64,000 nt of DNA from positions 1-64,000 of the forward strand of contig JAJFUH010000135.1 of the NCBI GenBank assembly GCA_021372535.1, written 5' to 3'. Below are positions 45,594 to 55,487 of the stretch, piece after piece. A program made the position numbers and the translations under genes. A model generated the notes under the pieces. That model worked only from the letters and a program-made list of their open reading frames with translations. It was not told the DNA's origin and made no database searches. This DNA comes from a bacterium. GTDB taxonomy: Bacteria; Latescibacterota; Latescibacteria; Latescibacterales; Latescibacteraceae. Numbering within the stretch: position 1 is the stretch's first letter; every line of letters starts with the position of its first letter.

Positions 45594-46874
45594 TCACAGC
45601 CCTCCGGTGTTGACTACGAATGTTCCGATAGTACTTTCCGAATTGATCTCTTTTATCGTTATTGCCCCGACTCTCCAGTAATAGGTGTTGCCGCTGATGA
45701 GCGTTACATTACCGGCATAGGTAACCTGCGTAGTATTTTTATTGACCTCGGTATACCATATCTCGCCCCCGATACGTGATGATGTCAGAAACAGCACATA
45801 TTTTGTCGCTCCCTCGACCGGCTCCCATGTAAACTGAGGATGATCGCCGATATACTGATAATTGATGGGGGAAACGAGACTGACCGGGGGGAGTACCAGA
45901 TCGCTGACTATCGACGAGGGAGTACTTTCCCAGTTTTCCTTGTCAACGGCGCTGATTCTGTAATAATACCGGACACCCACTTCGACATTGACATCGACAT
46001 AGTATTCCTGCGTAACGGATGTGACATACGAGCTGCTGCTGTCTTCGAGGCCGGTTGATGTCTGGGCGCGATAGATATTGTAATGTTTTATGTCCGGCTC
46101 GGTATTTTCTGACCAGAAGACATTGATTTTCGGTATGATATCGTTGACTGCGGAGATGTTGATGTTCGCAGGTGGTGAAGGGCTTGTGGTATTGAGCGGT
46201 TTCCCGTTGACCTGGTTTGAAAGGGCGCTTTCATTGCCGTTTTTATCGACCGCTGAAACTGCAAAGTAATAGATGATTTCGTAATCGAGATTTATAATGG
46301 TGACAGAACTGTTTTCAACAAACTTCCGGTTTGCCGAGAGAGGATCGGCCTTTGCTCCGCCGCGCCAGTATACATTGTATCCTTTGAGATCATCCACCGT
46401 AATCGGAGTCCAGACGAGGCTTGCGGAGCCGTTGCCGATGGCTGACAACTGAAGATTCAAGGGAACCGGCGGAGGTGTAGTATCATTCTTGTCCTGGTAT
46501 TTTCCCGTAACCTGAACGGAAAGGGAGCTTTCATTGTCCGATTCATCGATTGAAGAAACGGCAAAATAGTACGTTATATCGGATTTAAGGCCGGTAATGG
46601 CGGCGTTTGCGGATTCGGAAAATAGTTTATGAGAGGTTAGTGTATCGACTTCTGCCCCTTCATTCCAATACACATAGTATCCTTTTAACTCATCATCTTT
46701 TACGGGTGACCAGGTTAAAAATACCGTTCCATTTTCCATGGATTTAATCGTCAGTTCAGCCGGAACAGGCGGAGAGGTGACATCGACAGAATTATTGCTC
46801 GTTGAAGATGAACATCCGTAAAGTGCCGCAAGAGCACTGAAAATACACACTATGAGTAAAGTGTTTCTTGACAT
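45594..46874 (-). CDS. Lipoprotein with fibronectin type III repeats
   Basis: 426 residues. Signal peptide with lipobox LYGC (Cys about 21), then a Ser/Asn-rich linker. Three FN3 domains follow (about 37-125, 135-225, 235-330), each with the W..V..D.L.GY.VYW and YYFAVSAxDxxGNES pattern; a fourth sandwich at about 335-426 has FTWEPVEGATKYVLFL and YYWRVGAI. The role is surface-exposed binding or scaffolding by analogy. It converges on the preceding barrel gene with a 38-bp gap and has its own strong promoter at 46917-46945. Confidence 0.88.
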   Translation of the reverse strand: MSRNTLLIVCIFSALAALYGCSSSTSNNSVDVTSPPVPAELTIKSMENGTVFLTWSPVKDDELKGYYVYWNEGAEVDTLTSHKLFSESANAAITGLKSDITYYFAVSSIDESDNESSLSVQVTGKYQDKNDTTPPPVPLNLQLSAIGNGSASLVWTPITVDDLKGYNVYWRGGAKADPLSANRKFVENSSVTIINLDYEIIYYFAVSAVDKNGNESALSNQVNGKPLNTTSPSPPANINISAVNDIIPKINVFWSENTEPDIKHYNIYRAQTSTGLEDSSSSYVTSVTQEYYVDVNVEVGVRYYYRISAVDKENWESTPSSIVSDLVLPPVSLVSPINYQYIGDHPQFTWEPVEGATKYVLFLTSSRIGGEIWYTEVNKNTTQVTYAGNVTLISGNTYYWRVGAITIKEINSESTIGTFVVNTGGL

Positions 46875-46916
46875 ATATTATTCTCCGCTGTAATGTGAGT
46901 TTTGTAAAGTATCTAT

Positions 46917-46945
46917 ATAATAGCTGATTATGCTCTGAATGTCAA
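46917..46945 (-). promoter_or_regulatory. Sigma-70-type promoter of the FN3 lipoprotein gene
   Basis: On the minus strand TTGACA (46940-46945), a 17-bp spacer, then TATTAT (46917-46922). GGAG follows in the short leader before the ATG at 46874. Confidence 0.8.
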
Positions 46946-47259
46946 TAAACCTTGCAAAAGGTTTTCCGGACAGAATGAAACTGGTTGAATGATATTTCCG
47001 CCGTCAATTTTATATGCTTATGCCTGTTTAGAAGATGTAATCTCTGTTTTTTTACCGGGCCTTTACTGATATTTGACAAAACAGGGATTCATGAATATAT
47101 TCCGCATGACCGGAGAGAGTAAAATATCCGAAGAAAATGGGGTGACCGGCCGTCGAATGCGTATCCGTCCGAAGCCGGTCAGCACCATAGGCTGCTCATG
47201 CATGACCATGTGATAATTAAGGGAAATCGACTAACTGTTACATCCGTGACGGGAATACT
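46946..47259. other. Intergenic region upstream of the SpoU methyltransferase gene
   Basis: No gene. A bulged hairpin is visible: GGTGACCGGC (47141-47150) with GCCGGTC-AG-CACC (47174-47186). There is no T run, so it is not a standard terminator. Confidence 0.5.
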
Positions 47260-48075
47260 ATGACTGATTTTCATGTAAATAGTTCTGGATTCAGGAATAG
47301 AGCTCTTGATATCAACAGCCCGGCAAATCCGAAATTCCGGCTATGGAAAACACTCATCGGGAGCCGCGGTATAAAACGTTCCGGGTATGCGCTCGTTTCT
47401 GGTGCAAAAATTGTCCCCGAGATGCTGCGTTTACGTCCCGGTATTGCGGAAGGTCTGATTTGCAACGCCCGTGATGACAGACACCTTGCGGATATTCCAC
47501 CGGATATTCCGCAGTACAGCCTCAGCGGTGAATTGTTCCGTGAGCTCGATGTTCACGGCACTGCATTTCCGCTGCTCCTTGTGAAAACACCCGAAATCCC
47601 GTCTCATGAGCCTGACGGGTGTTCGGACGGCATTTCTCTGCTGGTTCCTTTCCAGGATCCGGGAAATGTTGGCGCGGTTATCCGCTCGGCGGCAGCCTTC
47701 GGTGTTAAGAGCGTTGTTTTACTCGAGGAAGCCGCTTTACCATTTCACCCGAAAAGTATACGGGCCGGCGGCACTTCGATATTTCTCGTTACCTATACAG
47801 AGGGGCCTTCAATCCATAAGCTCGATGCCATGGATATCCCGATTGTCGCTCTTGCTGCAGACGGCGTTCCCCTCGACAAATTCAGATTTCCCGGGAAATT
47901 TGCTCTTTTACCCGGACTTGAAGGACCGGGTATGCCGGAGAATGTTCCGGCCGATTTTACCGTTTCGATCCCCATGGAACGGGATGTGGAAAGCCTGAAC
48001 GCCGCTGTTGCCGCTTCCATTATACTGTTCGAATACCGGCAGAGAATGCGTTCGGAAAACCGCAGGGGTAAATAA
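47260..48075 (+). CDS. SpoU/TrmH-family RNA 2'-O-methyltransferase
   Basis: 271 residues. An N-terminal substrate-binding part (about 20-115) begins with the SPANPKFRLWK type pattern. The SPOUT (knotted) methyltransferase domain shows motif 1 PFQDPGNVGAVIRSAAAFG (about 130-148), motif 2 FALLPGLEGPGMP and motif 3 SIPMERDVESLNAAVAASI. It methylates ribose in rRNA or tRNA with SAM as donor; the target nucleotide cannot be told. The gene is monocistronic as far as visible, with a weak ribosome binding site (GACGGGAA). Confidence 0.92.
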   Translation: MTDFHVNSSGFRNRALDINSPANPKFRLWKTLIGSRGIKRSGYALVSGAKIVPEMLRLRPGIAEGLICNARDDRHLADIPPDIPQYSLSGELFRELDVHGTAFPLLLVKTPEIPSHEPDGCSDGISLLVPFQDPGNVGAVIRSAAAFGVKSVVLLEEAALPFHPKSIRAGGTSIFLVTYTEGPSIHKLDAMDIPIVALAADGVPLDKFRFPGKFALLPGLEGPGMPENVPADFTVSIPMERDVESLNAAVAASIILFEYRQRMRSENRRGK

Positions 48076-48250
48076 TAGTTTTAACTATTTGCGTTTTGTG
48101 TCCTTGTGGTGAAATATTTGTATGAATAATAACCCGCATGACCATAGAAGGTCACAACGAAGGATGAAAAAGCATATTCAAATAAATTATAGATTTTCTC
48201 CGTGTCTCCGTGGTTAAATTTTATTATGAATATTTCCAGATAAATCCGGG

Positions 48251-48603
48251 TTAAAAAATGAGGGGTTGCCATAAATCTTTACATAAGACCCCCCAAAATC
48301 CACGATGAATTGTATTGTAATACATTGATTATAAATAGAATATAGACCATTAAAGCCTGTGAATTTATAAACCCGTTGAAAAGCCCCACGGTCACAACCG
48401 GTTTTCGGAAAAAGAATGGGTGCTGTCCGAGCGAGCCGAAGGCTCGTGAGTTCACACATTCCCGAAAAACGGGCAGTGAACGGGGGAAAAGGCTTTTCAC
48501 GAGGTGCCCTTTCCTTGGTTACTTCCTTTGGGCACGCAAAGGAAGTAACATCTAAAAAAAGTGTTCTTAAAAAAAATGGGTGGTTGCCAGCCATAAATCT
48601 TTA
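48251..48603. repeat. Structured intergenic module flanked by direct repeats
   Basis: Direct repeats of about 31-37 bp (TTAAAAAA-TG-GGTTGCC-ATAAATCTTTA form) occur at 48251-48281 and 48567-48603. Between them lie a chain of hairpins: TGAAAAGCC (48377-48385) with GGCTTTTCA (48491-48499), CGAGCC-GAA-GGCTCG (48432-48446), GTTCAC...CCCG-AAAAA-CGGG...GTGAAC (48450-48481), and TTACTTCCTTTG-6-CAAAGGAAGTAA (48519-48548). It has no transposase, and an 82-codon frame across it lacks coding character. Confidence 0.75.
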
Positions 48604-48693
48604 TTATTGCTTTTATAATAATTTTTACTCATATTTATTGTTAAATGATTATTTTGTGTTTTAAATGCATTTTAAAAATGAAACTGGTGGAAT

Positions 48694-49662
48694 ATGCTCA
48701 ATCGGACTGATAAGTTTGTCGTATATCTCGATATTGATACCCTTGAGTATATGTATCTTGATTATACCAATGAGCGTTCGTATCCGGTGATGAAGAAGCT
48801 CTATGCGCTTTTACATGAAGGTTTTGTTAATAACTGGCTGCTTGTGCCGCTTTCTATGGATTTTATACTGGCATTTATCAAGGACAATCGGATTGACCAG
48901 CAGTTTTTGAATATGATGGGCGGAATTGGGCAGATCCAGTTTCACCAGCGTTTTACGCTTAAAACCCTTCAGCTTATCAGAATTATTAATTCGTTTTTCG
49001 AAAACACATATACGAAACCCATGTGGCGGGATGCATTTGTGCGCAATCCCGATGAACGGTATACACCCGGATTCAACAAATATGGTTCCATCAGCGCTCA
49101 AAATGCCTTGACTGCTCTTGAACGCGAGAAGAAAACATCTCAGATATACCAGTTCATCGAGAGCTATAAGGTCGGGAAACAGGTAGACAGCCTTGCCGGT
49201 CTTCATTTCAGGTCTCTCTGGGAGGAATTCCCCGATCTTATAATTCCGTATCTGCCGGCTGTCGGCACGCCGCAGGTTCACATGAACAAGTTTCTCGAAT
49301 ACGAATACATCAAGGATATTCCTGAATTTCACATTCTCTCGAATGTGCTCTATCCGCTGCTCGATGCGTACGGCATCGAGGAAGTCGAGGCAGGCAAGCG
49401 CGACAGTGAGCTCCTCGCGGCGGAAACAATCGCCTCATACATGCCATACTGCCATTTTTATGTGACAAATGTCGATATTGCCGAGCTTATCAACATGAAC
49501 GGTATTAACGACATTTATAATGTGCGTGTATACGATCATAACGAAAGTTCACTTTATAAACTTATTCATGATATTACGGAACGATTTAAAGCCCAGAGCA
49601 AATTCGTCGAGGGCGATGCAAAAAGCCAGACAATATTCAGAAAAGGGCTTTCCAAGCTTTGA
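48694..49662 (+). CDS. Conserved-looking hypothetical protein, possibly PIN-like
   Basis: 322 residues, soluble, no signal peptide, start ATG after GGTGGA. No family was recognised with certainty. The N-terminus (VVYLDIDTLEYMYLDY) and the C-terminal half (RDSELLAAETIASYMPYCHFYVTNVDIAELI) have the spacing of PIN-domain nucleases: an Asp near the first strand, an acidic helix residue, and a late strand ending in a T(N)xD motif. This is a tentative structural reading, not a match. It lies between the hairpin module and mfd, 88 bp upstream of mfd. Confidence 0.6.
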   Translation: MLNRTDKFVVYLDIDTLEYMYLDYTNERSYPVMKKLYALLHEGFVNNWLLVPLSMDFILAFIKDNRIDQQFLNMMGGIGQIQFHQRFTLKTLQLIRIINSFFENTYTKPMWRDAFVRNPDERYTPGFNKYGSISAQNALTALEREKKTSQIYQFIESYKVGKQVDSLAGLHFRSLWEEFPDLIIPYLPAVGTPQVHMNKFLEYEYIKDIPEFHILSNVLYPLLDAYGIEEVEAGKRDSELLAAETIASYMPYCHFYVTNVDIAELINMNGINDIYNVRVYDHNESSLYKLIHDITERFKAQSKFVEGDAKSQTIFRKGLSKL

Positions 49663-49750
49663 TATCATTCGCTCTTGTGACAGGGCGCAGGACAATTTAC
49701 ATCCTTTCTGGTTCATAATCTTGACTCACACGTTTCTCCCTCAGACATAG

Positions 49751-52700
49751 ATGTTACAGTCAATCCTCACGCAATATAAAGATAACCCGACGCTGCAGGC
49801 CTCACTTGAGTCGCTGCTGAGCTCACGGCGGATTGCCGTCCATGGCCTGGGCGGATCATCCTCCGCTTTTCTGGCTTCCGTGATTCATTCCGAATTGAAC
49901 ACAACGAAACGACGTTCTCTGCTGGTCATTCTTCCGACAGAAGAGGAAACGGAGGTTTTCCGCGATGACATGGAAAACATCCTGGGCCGTGACCTCATTA
50001 AATACTTCCCCGAGCGCGACACGAATCCCTACGAGCACAGCGACAGTCATATCGAGGTCAGATGTCAGCGTCTGGAAACTCTCGATGCCCTCGAGCGCGG
50101 CCGTGTAAATATCGTCGTCTCGTCGGTCAGAGGGATTCACGATCCAGCGACTCCGCCCGGTCTTGTATCCCTTGTCAGTGTCGATGTCGTGAAAGGAAGC
50201 AGGGTCAGTTTCGATGATTTTGTCCGGTCGCTTGTGTTCAAGGGGTTCAAACGTACCAACACGGTGAATGCCGCCGGTCAGGTTGCTGTCAGGGGAGGGA
50301 TTGTGGATATTTTCCCCTTCGGAGGCGAGGTCCCTTACCGTGTGGAATTCTGGGGAGATGAGATAGAATCTGTCCGTATCTTCTCGACTTCCACCCAGCG
50401 TTCCCTCGAACAGGTCGCCGGATTCAGAATAATACCTCCCGATGAGTTTATTACCGAAGCCGGGCTGAATACCGATGATGAACGCCGCATCAGTCTTGCC
50501 GAAAAGAATGCGGGCGTCAGTCTCGATCGTATCAGGGGCTCTTTTGATGGCCGCGACAGGCCGGAGGGTATCGAACAGTATCTCTATCTCGTATTCGGTT
50601 CACGGGCTTCCCTTGTCCGGTATTTCCCCGATGATACGGTGGTGATGGTATTCGATCCCGGCCGGTGTATGGAGGAGCTTGAAAAACGTCTCGATCATGC
50701 GTGGATACTCTGGGAGCGTCAGCGTCATGAAGACCCGGATATTGTCTCCCCCGAGTATTTATATGAAAAGCCCGTGACATTCATGGCGGGTCTTGAGCGG
50801 ATGCTGTATATCGAGAACTGTTATCTCCGTCCCCCGGACAGAGAAGTAATCGAATTCAATATCACTCCTTCGCGGCAGTATCAGGGGAACATTGACGAGG
50901 TAAAACAAGACATCCGGAAGGCCCGCGCTTCGGGATTGTCATGTCATATTGCCTGCGACAATACCGGCCAGGTCGATCGCCTTAACGAGCTTCTCGACGA
51001 TTCGATGGGTGAATATTCCGCATTTGTTGCGCGGCTTTCGGGGGGATTTGTCGATCCGGCAACGGGCATCTCACTCTTTACCGATCACGAAATTTTCAGC
51101 AGGTACAGGAGACGTATCCGTTACCGTCGTTTCAAGGATGGCGTTCCGATACCCGATTTCAGGTCGCTGAAGATTGGTGATTTCGTTGTCCATATCGATT
51201 ATGGCATCGGTAAATACATGGGTCTCAGACGGTTGCAGGTCGGCGGAGCGGAATCCGACTGTCTCCTGATTCACTATCAGGGCGATGACAAGCTCTTTCT
51301 TCCCGTGGATCAGTTGAAGCGGCTGAAAAAATTCACCTCCGAAGAGGGCGTGTTCCCCGTAGTCAGCAAACTCGGTGGAACGGCCTGGGACAAGCTCAAA
51401 GAGCGTACCAAGAAATCCATCGAACGGATGGCTAAAGACCTTCTCAGGCTTTACGCCGAGCGGAAAGCGTATTCCGGTCATGCGTTCAATCCCGACAGGA
51501 TGATGCTTCAGGAGCTTGTCGGTTCGTTTATTTTTGAGGATACACCCGATCAGAAGCGGTCATGGGAAGATGTTCGCGCCGACATGGAAAATTCCTCTCC
51601 CATGGACAGGCTTATCTGCGGAGATGTCGGTTTCGGAAAGACCGAGATCGCTGTCCGGGCTTCTTTCATGGCCGTGCTGGATGGTATGCAGGTTGTTATC
51701 CTCGTACCGACGACGATTCTTGCGGACCAGCATGACGAAACCTTCAGGGAACGTCTTGCCGATTTTCCGGTTAAAGTCGATTCTCTGTCTCGTTTCCGCT
51801 CGGCGAAGGAGCAGAAGGACATTTTAAACCGTCTCGCGGTGGGAGATATCGATATTATCATCGGAACGCACCGTCTTCTTTCCGGGGATGTTCACCTCAG
51901 GAAACTGGGACTTCTCATAATCGACGAGGAGCAGCGCTTCGGTGTCAGGCACAAGGAGCGGATCAAACAGCTCCGCCGTAATGTCGATGTGCTCGCCATG
52001 AGCGCCACGCCGATTCCGAGAACGCTCAATTTATCCCTTTCCGGCGCCCGCGATATCTCGTTTATCACAACTCCGCCTCCTGACCGGTACAGCGTACATA
52101 CCGAAATCATACCCTTCGAGGAACGGCATATCGTGGAAGCGATCATGAGAGAAGTAGACCGCGGCGGCCAGATATATTTCGTTCATAACCGGGTGCGGTC
52201 CATCGAGGCCATGACACGGTATCTGATAAAGCTTCTGCCCAATGTGACCTTCGGAATGGCTCACGGTCAGCTGCCGGAAAAAGAACTCGAACGGGTGATG
52301 CGCGATTTTCATCATGGCAAATTCCAGGTTCTTGTCTCGACCATGATTATCGAGAACGGTCTCGACATTCCCTCGGTCAATACGATTATTATCAACCGGG
52401 CCGATACATTCGGTCTTTCCCAGTTGTACCAGCTTCGCGGGAGGGTTGGACGGTCGAACAGGAGGGCATATGCCTATCTCCTTGTTCCGCCGAAGGTTCC
52501 CCTTTCCAAGATTGCGCGGCAGCGACTGCGGATCATCGAGGAATTTGCGGAGCTCGGCAGTGGTTTCAAGATAGCGATGCGTGATCTTGAAATCCGCGGC
52601 GCGGGAAATATTCTCGGTACGGAACAGTCCGGCTTCATCGCTTCCGTAGGCTTCGATCTGTATTCCGAGCTTTTACGTGAAACCGTTGCCGAGCTGAGAG

Positions 52701-53164
52701 GTGAAAGAATTAGTAAACCGCCGGAAGTTGAAATGAAAGTGAAAGTCGATTCTTTCATACCGGAAAGTTATATACCGGATTCGAATGAACGGGTGGTATT
52801 TTACAGGAGACTGTCCGAAACTGTTACACTTCAACAGGTTGAGGCGATAGAGGAAGAGCTGAAGGACCGTTTTGGTCGTCCGGAGAATCCGGTAAGAAAC
52901 CTGCTCGATATCACCTATATCCGTCATTATGCCTCTCTGCTCAATGTGTCGGAAGTAACGCTCAGGGATCATGAGGTGAGCATGTTTATGCCCGAGGGAA
53001 TAGGGGTGACACGCAGCGCCATAGAAGAGATGGTTAAAAAATCGCCTGTGAAATTACTGTTCTCCTCCGGCACTGATGGGATGACAGTTTCGTTTGTTTT
53101 TCCCGAGGAAAACGATGGCGCTCTTTCCGGTTTTAAAAAGGTCTTGCAGGTAATAACCAAATAA
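49751..53164 (+). CDS. mfd: Transcription-repair coupling factor Mfd
   Basis: 1137 residues. Mfd removes stalled RNA polymerase at lesions and recruits UvrA. Domains in order: UvrB-like N-terminal region (about 1-350), an RNA-polymerase-interacting CarD-like domain (about 470-540; FVVHIDYGIGKYMGL), a RecG-like helicase module with Walker A GDVGFGKTE (about 624-632) and DEEQ box IIDEEQRFG, motifs TTILADQH, SATPIPRT and QLRGRVGRS, and a C-terminal TRCF domain. The ATG has no obvious ribosome binding site. Two parvulin genes follow on the same strand. Confidence 0.97.
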   Translation: MLQSILTQYKDNPTLQASLESLLSSRRIAVHGLGGSSSAFLASVIHSELNTTKRRSLLVILPTEEETEVFRDDMENILGRDLIKYFPERDTNPYEHSDSHIEVRCQRLETLDALERGRVNIVVSSVRGIHDPATPPGLVSLVSVDVVKGSRVSFDDFVRSLVFKGFKRTNTVNAAGQVAVRGGIVDIFPFGGEVPYRVEFWGDEIESVRIFSTSTQRSLEQVAGFRIIPPDEFITEAGLNTDDERRISLAEKNAGVSLDRIRGSFDGRDRPEGIEQYLYLVFGSRASLVRYFPDDTVVMVFDPGRCMEELEKRLDHAWILWERQRHEDPDIVSPEYLYEKPVTFMAGLERMLYIENCYLRPPDREVIEFNITPSRQYQGNIDEVKQDIRKARASGLSCHIACDNTGQVDRLNELLDDSMGEYSAFVARLSGGFVDPATGISLFTDHEIFSRYRRRIRYRRFKDGVPIPDFRSLKIGDFVVHIDYGIGKYMGLRRLQVGGAESDCLLIHYQGDDKLFLPVDQLKRLKKFTSEEGVFPVVSKLGGTAWDKLKERTKKSIERMAKDLLRLYAERKAYSGHAFNPDRMMLQELVGSFIFEDTPDQKRSWEDVRADMENSSPMDRLICGDVGFGKTEIAVRASFMAVLDGMQVVILVPTTILADQHDETFRERLADFPVKVDSLSRFRSAKEQKDILNRLAVGDIDIIIGTHRLLSGDVHLRKLGLLIIDEEQRFGVRHKERIKQLRRNVDVLAMSATPIPRTLNLSLSGARDISFITTPPPDRYSVHTEIIPFEERHIVEAIMREVDRGGQIYFVHNRVRSIEAMTRYLIKLLPNVTFGMAHGQLPEKELERVMRDFHHGKFQVLVSTMIIENGLDIPSVNTIIINRADTFGLSQLYQLRGRVGRSNRRAYAYLLVPPKVPLSKIARQRLRIIEEFAELGSGFKIAMRDLEIRGAGNILGTEQSGFIASVGFDLYSELLRETVAELRGERISKPPEVEMKVKVDSFIPESYIPDSNERVVFYRRLSETVTLQQVEAIEEELKDRFGRPENPVRNLLDITYIRHYASLLNVSEVTLRDHEVSMFMPEGIGVTRSAIEEMVKKSPVKLLFSSGTDGMTVSFVFPEENDGALSGFKKVLQVITK

Positions 53165-53232
53165 ATTATTATTAATACATGGAATAATGATGATATATTT
53201 GTAAAATGACCCCATGTAAAAAGGACAGTAAA

Positions 53233-54081
53233 ATGAACATGCGATTGATTTTCGCATTTGAAGTACTGTTTCTTGTGATAATTTACGGCGGTTGTTCCGC
53301 TGGCAATGAAAAAAGCGATACCCGCGAACGCGTATATGCCAAGGTGAACGGCGCCCGGTTGACCGAGTCGGATATGAAAGCGCTGGTCCCCGGAGATGTG
53401 TATGATAAAATGACCGAAATGCACAAAAGCGAAGTTGTCAAGGGATGGGCGAAGAATGAGGTTCTTTATCAGGAAGCCCTGAGGCGGAACATTGATAAGG
53501 ATCCCATGATTGCGCGGATACTGGAAAACTCGAAACGGAATCTGCTCGTGAATGAGTTGCTTGAACGGATTTTTGCTGATATTAAAGCCCCCAGTGATGA
53601 TGAACTGAAGGATTACTACAATAAACGCAAAGATTATTTTGTTCTGCCCGATAATGAATATAAAATTCGCTATGCGCTTTTCGACAGCAGAGAGATCGTT
53701 GATGATTTCTGGAAAAAGGTCAAGCTCGGGAGCAGTTTTTCCGATCTGGCGCAGAAAATGTCGAAAGACCCCAGTTTTCAGAATGGAGGCGATTTGGGGA
53801 TAGTAAGCGAAGAAATGATCGAACCGGAAGTATGGAAAGCAATCATTGTTACCTATAAAAAACTGGGCATTGTCAAGATATCCGACCCGTTCAGTGTGAG
53901 TGGCGGCTGGGCGTGTCTCATTATCGACGAGATATACGAACAGGGTAGTGTCAAGCCGTTCGAAGCCGTCCGCGACCAGGTTCGCGAGATGTATATTGTT
54001 GAAAAACGTGAAGAAGTCAAAAATGAATTTATTGAACAGTTGAGTCAGAAAGCCAAAATAACCTACGAATCAGTAAAATAA
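53233..54081 (+). CDS. Parvulin-type peptidyl-prolyl isomerase lipoprotein
   Basis: 282 residues from the ATG at 53233, seven bases after AAAGGA; the frame also opens at 53206, but that start lacks a site. Lipobox YGGC puts the lipidated Cys near residue 21. After an N-terminal helical domain of the SurA/PrsA type there is a single parvulin-like domain (about 140-240) with FSDLAQKMSKDP and NGGDLGIVSEEM. It probably folds or escorts envelope proteins. It lies 15 bp before the SurA-like gene and 69 bp after mfd. Confidence 0.9.
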   Translation: MNMRLIFAFEVLFLVIIYGGCSAGNEKSDTRERVYAKVNGARLTESDMKALVPGDVYDKMTEMHKSEVVKGWAKNEVLYQEALRRNIDKDPMIARILENSKRNLLVNELLERIFADIKAPSDDELKDYYNKRKDYFVLPDNEYKIRYALFDSREIVDDFWKKVKLGSSFSDLAQKMSKDPSFQNGGDLGIVSEEMIEPEVWKAIIVTYKKLGIVKISDPFSVSGGWACLIIDEIYEQGSVKPFEAVRDQVREMYIVEKREEVKNEFIEQLSQKAKITYESVK

Positions 54082-54095
54082 GTGAGTCCGATATT

Positions 54096-55439
54096 ATGAA
54101 AAAAATGATTTTATTCTGGTTGCTTGTTTCGTGTGTTCTGTGTATACGGCATGGTGTTACGGGAGCCGAGGAGCAGATGATCGACAGGGTCGTCGCAGTG
54201 GTGGGAGATGAAATAATACTGTTGTCCGATGTCCAGCATAATCTGAATGTTCAGATGATGAACCGTAATCTCAGCATGAACAGCTCTCCGCAGGTGCTCC
54301 GTCAGCTCCAGCATGAAGTACTCCGTGATATGATCAACCAGAAGCTGCTTCTGGAAAAGGCATCCCGTGATTCAATCGTGGCGGACCCGAGAGATATCGA
54401 TCTGTTCATGAACGAGCACCTCGCTAATCTCAAGCAGCAGCTGGGAACCGAGGAAGCATATCAGGAAGCCCTTCGGGAAAACGGTTTCACCGAACAGCAG
54501 TTACGGTACATGTTCAGGATCATGGCTGAAAAAAATGTTCTCGAACAGATGCTGCTTCAGGACATCAAACGGCGAATTTCGGTAACGCCCCAGGAAATGG
54601 AAACATGGTATAATGCCCACAAGGATTCCTTGCCAACGATTCCCGAACAGTTTAAACTGAGCCACATCATGCTGACACCGAAAGTAACGCCTGAAAAAGA
54701 ACAGATTGTTCGTAAAAAGCTCGAAGACATTCGTGACAGAGCACGCGCCGGTGAGGATTTCGGCCAATTGGCCAAACAGTATTCCGAAGACCCTGTCACC
54801 AGCCCGAACGGCGGTGATATTGGATTTTTCGGACGCGGAGTGATGATACAGGAATTCAGTGATGTGGCATTTACCCTCAAACCCGGGATGATATCGGATG
54901 TCGTCAAAACGATATACGGCCTCCATATAGTCAAGGTTGACACGACCAGAATGGTGGTCGACGACAGGGGACAGCAGAGCGAAGAGGTAAAGGCTCGGCA
55001 TATTCTGTTGCGTCTTGAACCCGGAGAAGAGGATGAAAAAGCCACCATCGCGAAATTAAACGAGATTCGGAGCGAAGTCCTTTCGGGGGCATCCACCTTT
55101 GAGAATATGGCTAAACAGTATTCCGATGACAAGGATTCACGTGACCTCGGAGGAAAACTGAACTGGCAGACGCGGGAGTCGCTTCAGAATATCGATTTGG
55201 CCCAATTTTATACCGAGGCGAAAAAGCTCAAGCCCGGCGAGATTTCCGAACCGTTCAGGACAAAATACGGATATCATATTATTGAGCTTGACGAGTACAA
55301 ACCCGAACATGTCGTAACGATCAAAGAAGACCGGACTCTCATTGAGAATCAGCTCAACCAGGAAAAAACAATGCAGGAGCTCGACCGTATTCTGAGCGGT
55401 CTCAACGATGAAACATACATCGATATACGATTGGAATAA
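54096..55439 (+). CDS. surA: SurA-like periplasmic chaperone / peptidyl-prolyl isomerase
   Basis: 447 residues. A Sec signal peptide (cleavage near VTG-AE, about 24) precedes the SurA N-terminal domain (MIDRVVAVVGDEIILLSDV, about 28-46). Two parvulin domains follow (about 185-285 and 295-400), each with the FGQLAKQYSEDP/FENMAKQYSDDK pattern and a GGDIGFF or GGKLNW strand. SurA carries outer-membrane proteins to the BAM complex, which suits a genome with several barrel genes. It is paired with the lipoprotein parvulin immediately upstream. Confidence 0.94.
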   Translation: MKKMILFWLLVSCVLCIRHGVTGAEEQMIDRVVAVVGDEIILLSDVQHNLNVQMMNRNLSMNSSPQVLRQLQHEVLRDMINQKLLLEKASRDSIVADPRDIDLFMNEHLANLKQQLGTEEAYQEALRENGFTEQQLRYMFRIMAEKNVLEQMLLQDIKRRISVTPQEMETWYNAHKDSLPTIPEQFKLSHIMLTPKVTPEKEQIVRKKLEDIRDRARAGEDFGQLAKQYSEDPVTSPNGGDIGFFGRGVMIQEFSDVAFTLKPGMISDVVKTIYGLHIVKVDTTRMVVDDRGQQSEEVKARHILLRLEPGEEDEKATIAKLNEIRSEVLSGASTFENMAKQYSDDKDSRDLGGKLNWQTRESLQNIDLAQFYTEAKKLKPGEISEPFRTKYGYHIIELDEYKPEHVVTIKEDRTLIENQLNQEKTMQELDRILSGLNDETYIDIRLE

Positions 55440-55487
55440 AGGGGTTCGGCTCTTACCGGAAATGACACTTTCAAAGGTATTCGACAC

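Noticed and set aside
48416-48664. 82-codon frame across the hairpin module
   Set aside because: Generated by the palindromes; no ribosome binding site or family signal.
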